From assembly GCA_024803745.1 (NCBI GenBank), contig JANJXV010000014.1, positions 1,770,001 to 1,834,000 on the forward strand: DNA of 64,000 nucleotides, given 5' to 3'. Shown here in pieces: positions 56,009 through 64,000 of this stretch. This stretch comes from Megascapheus bottae (Eukaryota; Chordata; Mammalia; Rodentia; Geomyidae). A program made the translations under genes and the position numbers. The notes beneath the pieces are model-generated. The model worked only from the letters and a program-made list of their open reading frames with translations, had not been told where the DNA came from and ran no database searches. The stretch's first letter is position 1. The number at the start of each line of letters is the position of its first letter.

Positions 56009-58327
56009 ATTAATTGCTTTTGGTATGAACCTCCTTCCAAATGCAAACATATCGATGAGTTGACATTCAAGTTTTGGGTTTTATTAGGAACATACTTAAT
56101 TCATTGTGTATGAACATGTATACTTAATAGTTCTTTTGTGGCTAGAAACAAACTTAATAGGGACTTTTCAAAAGAGCTATGTATAGAGATCCAATATTGT
56201 ATGACCTATTTTTTTTCTTATTCTCTACCTGGGCCAAAATATGGACTATGGTAGCCCAGGAGAACTAGGAGATATCATTATGAATGGAGCACTCTTAAGT
56301 GACCTCAGACCTTAAGTCAGAATAGTTTTACATAACCCATGGAACCAACATTAGGCCCAACCTAATGACTCCCAGTGGGGTGAGATGACTAGTACTCATT
56401 CCATAAATGGTCATGGAGAAATCCACAAGAGCCACCATTTTTTCATATTATCATCATTCACTGTTTTCAGAGCCTACATTCATTTTAAAAATTCATACCA
56501 AGGAAAAGGTGACTGCTGATTCAGCTGCAGCTAATCTCTAGCACACCTTCCTTGAATGTGGCCAGACTTTTAAAGTTATAGTTATTACAGTGGTTTTGAT
56601 CACAATTTAAACTCTTATGAGGATAGAAGCTCTTGTACACACCTTATTTCTTGGTAGTGATTTGCATGGTTTTCTGCAAGTTATGACACATTGATTTCTG
56701 CAGCACAAAAAAGATAAGATGGCTGGTATCGTTCATTTTTCTTTTTTTTTTTTTTGCAAATAGTCTGTATTTACTATACTACTCCAGTGGTTTCTGACTA
56801 CTGCATAGGGCAATTTTGCTTAGCCTAGCAGAATGTCTTGGAAACTACTGGCAATGATTTAGTCTCCAAAATTGGAACACATTTAGTAGAGACAGAAAGC
56901 CTATGAACAAATAGTGGGCATGTGCCAGAGTAAATAAGTGTGGTTCATGAGCTGCGGTCAGAAATGTCTCTCTTTCAGTATGCAGGGCAAAACTTTTGCC
57001 AGCATTTGCCATAAAGTCATCACACAAAGCAGTTTTTCCTCTTAGTAAGACAGATTCAATGAAAGAAAGCTCCTAGCCCCACAATCTGCTCTTGGAGCCA
57101 TAGTCACAGATCATGCCAAAGGAGACCAGAGATGAAGGGTCTTTTTCTCCAATTTGGCTTTAAAAAATTCCCCTCCCCCAGTCTGCTGAGCTTCCATGAA
57201 AAAAAGAACTAGACCCATGAAGTAGGAGGCTGGAAGGGTTGGAAGAGGAAAAACTTTTGTAGCACTCCAAGCTCCTCCCTGAATCTCATAACAAACCACA
57301 GAGTCAGTTTTCTTCTCTTGTGTTCCAAAGCTAAAGTTCGGACATTTTGTATAATTCCTTGGAAGTGCTTGGTGGTGCTATCATTACTGGATGAAGAACT
57401 AACACAATGTCAAGATGCTTTGCTGCTCCTTCTCTTATGGAGACAGAAGGGAACAGACATTTACAGTTTTCACTTCAGGCTCTTTTTGTGTTCCTTTAGA
57501 ACCTCACTCCTTGACCACCAAAGGACTTAGTACACTTGTATTGGATTTCCATGACCTCTCTTGCAGTGTGCATTTTGCTCTGAGCTTAGAGTGTGACTTT
57601 GCGTAGCTTTCTGTTCCTAGGTAGCTGTACAATCTCAGCAAAGCTCCTGAAATTCAGGGATGAAGCATTTTGTTTTAAACTGAAGAATTCATTGATCAGT
57701 TTCTGGTATGAATCACTCATTGTAGTGTGTCATGGAGGCATAAATAGTTCATCTTTTATAAAACATATAGTGAGACGTCATTTTTCCAAAGCCTGCGTAT
57801 TACCATCATAAAATGATAAAATATGAATGAAAGGTTACAAAATAGCTCAGATATGAAAGTTTAAGGAGAAAAGAAATACAAAATATCATCTAGAGTAGGT
57901 AACTATTTTTTGGGTTAGTTCCTATAAGTATGCATTCCACAATTATATTAAACACATAGTCATTGAATAGTCACTATACACCAAGCATTATGGGAGATAC
58001 CAAGAATGAAATATAGAAAACAGAGGAAAGACTGAAAAAAATACATCAAAGCATTGACTATTGTCACTTGAGCAGTGAGACCTAAGAGTTTGTACTCTGT
58101 ACAGTTTAGAAACTCAAAGAAGATGTATTTTTATTTTTCAAAAAGAAAGAAAAAATATAATCCTCTGTTTAAAGGAGATTGAAGTTGAGGTGTATGAAAA
58201 TGAGTGACCCACTAATCTAAGGACATTGTGATGAGCAACATAATAGGTGGATGCTCAGAGGCAACATAGTGCTTAGCATGGACGTGCAAGAAGGAATATG
58301 AACTGCTTGAGGAGTTTAAAGTGAAGC
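56009..58327. other. Unique DNA, no gene
   Basis: About 2.3 kb. A T-run lies at 56,741-56,754. Frames of 60-74 codons (for example 57,318-57,606) have no homology. 57,955-58,015 resembles the beginning of the ancient repeat seen at 25.8 kb. No gene. Confidence 0.5.
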
Positions 58328-58600
58328 TTGACAGATGATAGGAATTCATACCTGCAATCTTCGTTACTCAGGAAGCTAGGCTCTGAAGATCAGAGATCAA
58401 AGCCTGCTCAAGCAGACAAATCCATGAGACTAATATATTCAGTTAGCCAGCAATAAGCTAGAATTGCAGACTTGGATCAAGCAATAAAATGCCAACTGTG
58501 AGTGAAAAAAATCACTTACAGTGAAAGTTTTTCAAGGCCCTGAGTTCAAGCCCCAGTACTGGTGCACACATGCATTCACATACAAGTGTACGTGCACACA
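58328..58600 (+). mobile_element. 7SL-Geo SINE, diverged, CA-rich tail
   Basis: 'cttcgttactcaggaagcta', 'agatcaaagcctgctcaagc', 'gttagccagcaataagctag', 'gagttcaagccccagtactg'. The tail has decayed to a degenerate CACA/TGCA stretch (58,563-58,606). Confidence 0.82.
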
Positions 58601-58788
58601 CACGTAAAGGTCATTTTAGGCAAGTCTAATTAAGGAAAGACTGCTTAACTTCTAACACATAGCTTCTTCTTTTGTCAAAGAAGGCTAAAACTCTGTCTTG
58701 ATTACAGTGTTTGGAGGATCAAATGTTAAAATACAAATATGCACCAAGTACTCTGCATATATTACAAATACGTAAATTTAGTCATTGG
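58601..58788. other. Unique DNA with possible MIR trace
   Basis: 'gtttggaggatcaaatgtta' is MIR-like, but too short to be sure. Confidence 0.3.
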
Positions 58789-58799
58789 TCACATGGCTT

Positions 58800-59009
58800 A
58801 ATTTAATTAAATTATTTATTTTTTTTGCCAGTCCTGGGCTTTGAACTCAGGGCCTGGGCATTGTCCTTGGGATTTCTCAAGGCTAGAGCTCTACCACTTG
58901 AGCCACAGCACTATTTCAGACTTTTTTCTATGTATGTGGTACCAAGGACTCAAACCCAGGTCTTTGTGCATGCTAGGCAAACACTCTACTACTAGAATAA
59001 ACTCCTGGC
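58800..59009 (-). mobile_element. IDL-Geo dimeric SINE
   Basis: Complement of 'gccagtcctgggctttgaac', 'agctctaccacttgagccac', 'ctatgtatgtggtaccaagg' and 'gctaggcaaacactctacta'. 11-bp TSD TCACATGGCTT (58,789-58,799 and 59,010-59,020). Confidence 0.95.
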
Positions 59010-59020
59010 TCACATGGCTT

Positions 59021-59589
59021 CATTTGATGGCAAAATCTACCCAGCCAATACCAATTTACAATTATCCATCAAGCTATCTATTAATCTAATTGACTGTAAG
59101 AAGTAATGTTTCAATGTTTTCCATTTGATAATCTCCAAACTCTTTCCCAAGTCTATCCTACACTGATGTACCAAACTAAGGAATAACTAGACTGATATCA
59201 CTGCCTTAGTCCTGAGTTCAACAAGGAGCATCAATAAGCTTTTACGACCTCAAATGAAGGGAGGTAGAAGGGCCTAGTGGGATGGTCAGGGGCTTTGGAG
59301 CTGATAGACCCATGGGCTCTTAAATTTTTTGCATTTCAGTATCTCACTCGCTCCTGAAAATAGGATTCAAATATCTATCTTAAATGTCTGTTGAAAATCC
59401 AAAAGTATATGAAATAGCTAAAATATAATAGACAATAAATGTAGACCATTTTAAGCACCAGTGACATCAATCTGTAATGACCCTAATTTGATTTTATAGT
59501 GTCCAAGTTTCCTTATGTTAGGGACTCATTTTAAAAAGTAAAATAACCTATTTTGTAATTACATAGTGATGATAATATGTCTCTGATTT
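59021..59589. other. Unique DNA, nothing identified
   Basis: No gene or repeat recognised. Confidence 0.5.
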
Positions 59590-59945
59590 CCTCATTATTG
59601 AGGAATTTTGAGAAGTGTTTGGATCTTCAGGAGTCTGACCTAATCAATGATTAGGTCTTTGATGGACTCATAGTATGATGCCATTATTGGGGGTGGTGTA
59701 AAACAGAAGCCCTACTTGGAAGAAGTGGTTCTCTAAGGGACTGTCCTTGGGTTTTCTTGTCTTGGCTCCTTAGTATGTTTTCCTTTTTCTATTTCTTGAC
59801 TGCCTGCATGTAAACTGCTCTGTTCACGTTACTCTGCTCACTATAATAAAGTCCTTAGATACCGTAAATGGAATGAATCTTTCCTTCTTTTAATTTTTTT
59901 AAAGGAGAAGTTTCTGTCATAGAGATAAGAAAAAGTAACCAATAC
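59590..59945 (+). mobile_element. Probable MaLR-type solo LTR
   Basis: The order of words resembles a mammalian apparent LTR retrotransposon LTR as I recall it: 'tgattaggtctttgatggac', 'ccattattgggggtggtgta', a pyrimidine-rich centre, AATAAA at 59,845-59,850, 'gaatctttccttctttta' and a 3' 'aaaaagtaaccaatacag'. It includes the 21-nt palindrome at 59,637-59,657. No internal retroviral sequence adjoins it. Family call is from memory. Confidence 0.5.
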
Positions 59946-61279
59946 AGTTGTTATTCAATATGAGAATGAAATAATAATGAAGAATCAAAAAGGAACAATG
60001 GAAGTAGAGTTAGACCTACCACATGGAATTGCCTGTTGTGAGGCTCTTGGTGGGCTGGTTGAATGTCTGGTGGAAACATGAATACCAGAAACCAAGCAGA
60101 ATGTGCTTATCCTGAAATCTGGACATTGCAATCTCACTTGGCTTATTTTTCTTACTCTCAACACATTCTTCCAAAATTTCACCTCAATAAAAGGAATAGA
60201 TATTTTCTTTCCCACTTCTTGGTGCCATTGATATTACCTGGGCTGTGTCTTTTTGTGCTGAGTCCAGCTGATGCAGTAATTTTGTCAACTTAGCATCTAC
60301 AAGAAGCCCTGCAATCACATAGCTTTTTCAACTGCTTTCTCCTGCCAATCATGAAAGAGCAAAATGGTATGTATTCAAATAAATAGGCAAAAAACAAAAC
60401 CAGTTATGGGAAGAACAGAAAGGTTTCATGCTTTATGTGCTATTTCTATCCAAGGTTCTGAAAAATGCTGCTATATGTGGATTGTCTCACCCCTTCAGCC
60501 CTGTGCTCCCAGCTCCTGATGAAAGCATGCTTAAAGAATGGAGAAATACATTCCACATGTACAACACACGATTCTATTCAAAGTGGTTTACATTTTTGAT
60601 CTTCCTCAGTTTTTTAGGGAATAGATTTTTTTTAGTGAATAATCTTTTGGTGATTCCACTGAGCATTTTAGAAAAATTTCACATTAGATTACATATTATC
60701 AAAAAATTGTATGAGACAATAAATTGCAGCAGAATAAAAATTGAAATCATCACAGTTTTAAGACTCTCAGCTGTATACTGTGTTTTTTTAAAAGTTTTAT
60801 TACTGAATGTTTATTTTCTTTAAAAGCTTTCATAGGTGTGGCAGGTGGGGAGGAATGTGGCATAGAACTTGGAAAAAGTAAGTCAGAAGTGAAACAGAAT
60901 AAATATCAGGCTATGGGTCTTGCCAGATTGGAGAAAGCAAAGAACATTGTTTTGGTGAAGGGCATTTCACACGCACACACACATACACCCATACCCCTCC
61001 ACCCTTCCACATCCAGTAGAAACCTGCAGTATAAATTTCTTTACATGAATCTCTTTCTCCTGTCTTTGCTTGGCCCTGCATACTTCCAGTATTTAGAATA
61101 TCTTACTCTATGTATGTTGGTAAAAACCAAAACAAAAAGAAAACCTATTAGGCTGTTTCAAAGGCTTGAGACAAACACAATTGAGAAGTGGTGTAAATCA
61201 AACTGATCTACCTGTCTGCCTTGCAATGTGGTCAGGACATCTGGACACTGTCAGGGCATTGCAACCCATATCCCAAAGT
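59946..61279. other. Unique DNA, no gene
   Basis: The frames of 131 (60,428-60,823) and 122 codons (60,838-61,206) are AT-driven, begin without a promoter context and have no recognised domain. No named repeat. Confidence 0.5.
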
Positions 61280-61560
61280 GACTTTGTTACATGAAAGGAG
61301 TTTAATTTTTTTCCTCTTTGTAACCTTGTGAAATTCTCACATTAAAAAGCAATCACATCTTTCAAACTAGAAATGATTGTGTTTGGCATCACAGTCTCTG
61401 GTGTAATGGGTCAAGCTTGTTTTGACTAAGATGAAATCAGCTTTCAAAATAAATCATCTGTAACAACATTCTACTCCCCAAATCGTATAATCCTATTAAC
61501 AGAGTTTCATTTTTTCCCCTTCATTGTCACTAGTCTGACAACATTGGCCATGTTTCAACA
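61280..61560. promoter_or_regulatory. Candidate conserved non-coding element
   Basis: Repeat-free with AAAGCAATCACATC, GAAATGATTGTGTTTGG, TCAAAATAAATCATCTG and CCTATTAACAG: TGATT/AATCA words (PBX/HOX-like TGATT) recur at least four times. No open frame. Inferred from composition. Confidence 0.33.
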
Positions 61561-63829
61561 GGGAGCAATGCAAAGCTTGAGAGGACAAGGCCAAGGCAAG
61601 GAGAGCTACTGGCTACAGTCTTTTGAAGCTTAATGAGCCCTCACATGCACTAACCTGTGTTTCATCTTTACCTAACATGCTTCATGGGCAATATGGAAAA
61701 CCAGTCACTCCACAGTGAGCCAGCCAATAAGTAGTCCAGATGGGACAATCAAAGTGCAGTGGGCTACCATAGCCATCTCAGCAAAGAAGGGCGTCTATCA
61801 AAATCACATAGTGGCTGGTGCTCGGAGTGAAGATATAGCCCAAGCAATGGCTGAGACTTTTTGCCCTAAGTGCAAAACAATGTGGCACTAGATAGAGCAT
61901 CTTGTAGTTGAAGATTTGTCACTTGTTTTCTTCTGCTAGCAAGTAGGAAAAGCTTCTAGAAAATATGTAGAGAGTTGCCAGTGAACAGATACTGCTTAGC
62001 TTGGTCTTTCCCCCAAACAGTGTGAGATACCCTTGCACTAGGGTTCAGTAGCCAGGCAACTGATAGTCTGAGGATATATTTTATTAAAGTTAACCAGCTG
62101 ATGTGAAACTTACAAGTTTCTGCCATGACAGATCACAAGCACTGTTAGCCAGAGCCAGGTTCTTTCTGGGATACAATGTTCCTTGTGGCTAGAAATGCAC
62201 AGATACTCCACTTCTCTCTGGAGAGTTCTCTTTCTCATCAGTACCTGAGGAGAGAGTGTTTCCTGAGCCAATATATTCAGGCATAACATTGACATGTAGG
62301 CTGAATGGTAAATCGTTCTTTGGAGTCAATACAAACTTGGCATTGATATGACTGATATTTAGAGAGCTCTCTTCAGGCCATCGTCTCTCATGTCCATTTC
62401 CTTGGTTTTTAGATTTCTTGACTCTATTTGCAAGTAACTCTGAGTAGAATATGTTCTGCTTTCACTGCTTATTAGCCTAATAAACATAGCCAAGGTATTT
62501 AACCTCAATCATAATTTCTCAATCTATTGACATGGCATAGTAGTGTTAACTGGCTTAAAGGATAATTATGATGCTCAAATAATAATTGGAAATTATGAAA
62601 ATTAGTAGCTTAGCATTCCCCTCTTAGAAAATAACGACAGGATTATTGGGCATAAGATTAACTCTATATACATGAGTAATAGCAAATAGTAGGAACAATT
62701 GCACAATCTGAAGCCTCTGAAAAATTTTTTCTCAAAATTTTACTTTAATAAAAAGGATAATTACATTGTAAATGGAAAGTTCTAAATGTTCGCAATTCAT
62801 TTTCTTTGGATTCCCTAGAAATTTTGTGGGTTCTTCACATTATAAATCAAATAATATTTAACAAATGATGTATTTCCTTGACCAAAAGTCAAGCAGCAAT
62901 AACTATTGTTGGGTCTGAACAGGTTTAAGATAAACTGGGAAGGATTACAGAGCTTCCACAAGTGGCTTCTGTAAGATCGCCCACTGTTTACAGCTTTATG
63001 GTCATTGTTTCAAGCATGTGACAATAAAGGAAGATGGACATTTCTTTTTCAATGAGAAGTTTAGTAATTATGATAAAGAGCATCTTACTATGTAAGTCTT
63101 CCAGTCACAAGGAAATATCCATGTTGTATGTGGAGGTTGTAGTTCTTTTTCAAAATTTAAATGCTATTATCTTATCAGAAATTTCTTGTATCTAATTTTA
63201 TAACCAAATTGTTATGCTGAAGAAGATGATTGCAACATTTTTTCTGTAGTCACTGTAAAGTTATTTTTATTCTTTCCCAGTGGTAGACCTGGAAATGCTC
63301 ATATTTATTTACATGTTGACTAGATCTAAAATATACTTTCATTTAAAAAGTACTGTGCACATTGAGACCAAATAAGATATTCTTAGGAGAGGATCACCAA
63401 GGCTTAACAGCTATATTCATATGCTCATATAAAATAATGTTTACCAAAATAAACTCCAAGAAATGAAAACGAGAGGGTTTTCCTGTCTTTCTCCCCCAGT
63501 TTCCTTTGTTGCTGTTTTTGATTCTGTATCTTTTCTCCCATATGTAACTTTATCTGTTTGAGAAAGAGTAAGGAGGTCATAAAAATGGTGGGACAAAGAG
63601 TGAACAAATGCAGCAGTGACACTCACTACACAGTATACTGAAATAAACCATACAACTTGTTTGGGGAATCAAGAAGGAAAAACTGAGAGAAAATGAGAGA
63701 AGGAATGACATTTACCTGACTCATGTAACTGTAATACTTCTGTATATCATCTTCACAATGACAATAAAATAAATAAATGTGTTGTGCTGAGTTAGAAATG
63801 TAAGCAAACAAACGCCTATGTCGATTTAA
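61561..63829. other. AT-rich unique DNA, no gene
   Basis: A MIR-like trace at about 62,485-62,600 ('aggtatttaacctcaatcat', 'ggataattatgatgctcaaa'). The short frames have no homology. Confidence 0.45.
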
Positions 63830-64000
63830 CTATTGTCAGTTGTACATAAATCAAATACAATTTTGGCAACTCATTTTGGGTGTAAAATTGCAGCATGCAG
63901 GGGCCCTCATTAAAGGCATGCTTTTTTCAATGAGTTGGACATGAAGTGAATTAAAACATTTCCTAAGTTTTAGAGCCTTCAGATGTGCAGCTAAAATGAA
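63830..64000. promoter_or_regulatory. Possible conserved element cut by window end
   Basis: GCAGCATGCAGGGGCCCTCATTAAAGGCATGC includes two CATGC-type words, a GGGGCCC palindrome and TCATTAAAGG. It is unique and truncated at the edge, so only a weak regulatory guess is possible. Confidence 0.2.

Noticed and set aside
60428..61206. Two consecutive plus-strand frames of 131 and 122 codons
   Set aside because: AT-rich, no domain, no plausible splice sites or start context. Their lengths are within chance expectation for 64 kb read in six frames.

Overview
This is a stretch of mammalian nuclear DNA, most likely from a geomyoid rodent (kangaroo rat, pocket mouse or pocket gopher group). The organism call rests on the interspersed repeats. 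Many copies have an Ala-tRNA-like left monomer joined to a second monomer that runs from about 'gccggaagtggtgct' to 'cccaggactggc'. From memory this is the IDL-Geo dimeric SINE, described as restricted to Geomyoidea. A second, older and more numerous family joins a 7SL-RNA-like (B1/Alu-like) head to the same right monomer. The LINE-1 copies, MIR and L2 relics and long CA/GT and GA microsatellites also fit a rodent. I could not place the window on a chromosome or name a neighbouring gene.

I find no protein-coding gene that I can defend. Almost all open frames are short or come from microsatellites (runs of His-Thr, Val-Cys, Arg-Glu or Ser-Leu). The only clear protein homology is LINE-1 ORF2 debris. 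The window reads as a gene desert or a very large intron.

Layout. 1-11.4 kb: relatively GC-rich, CpG-containing and poor in SINEs, with several unique blocks dense in homeodomain (ATTA) and TALE (TGACAG/CTGTCA) words; these look like conserved non-coding regulatory elements beside a developmental gene. 11.4-29 kb: AT-rich sequence with scattered 7SL-Geo SINEs, an L2 relic, MIR traces and long microsatellites. 29.3-31.3 kb: a 5'-truncated, internally inverted (twin-primed) LINE-1 inside a 12-bp target-site duplication. 31.6-32.5 kb: two MIRs and an old L1 3' fragment. 34.4-37.4 kb: a 32-bp near-perfect palindrome and a pile-up of four retroelement insertions, three with target duplications. 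38-48.5 kb: AT-rich unique sequence with candidate regulatory blocks and more SINEs, one of them nested. 51.4-54.1 kb: a second LINE-1 with a 27-bp perfect target duplication, and a third LINE-1 3' end in the opposite orientation. 55.5-64 kb: a nested SINE pair, a probable MaLR-type solo LTR and unique AT-rich sequence.

The parts do not form a pathway. The window records layered retrotransposition (7SL-Geo first, then LINE-1 and IDL-Geo) in a region that seems to hold gene-distal regulatory DNA. No CRISPR array, operon or bacterial system is present. I saw no undescribed multi-gene system. The most informative observations are the twin-primed LINE-1, the modular SINEs with a tRNA-like second monomer, the insertion cluster near 37 kb, the palindrome at 34.4 kb and the candidate regulatory blocks. 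Conservation claims are inference from composition and need an alignment.
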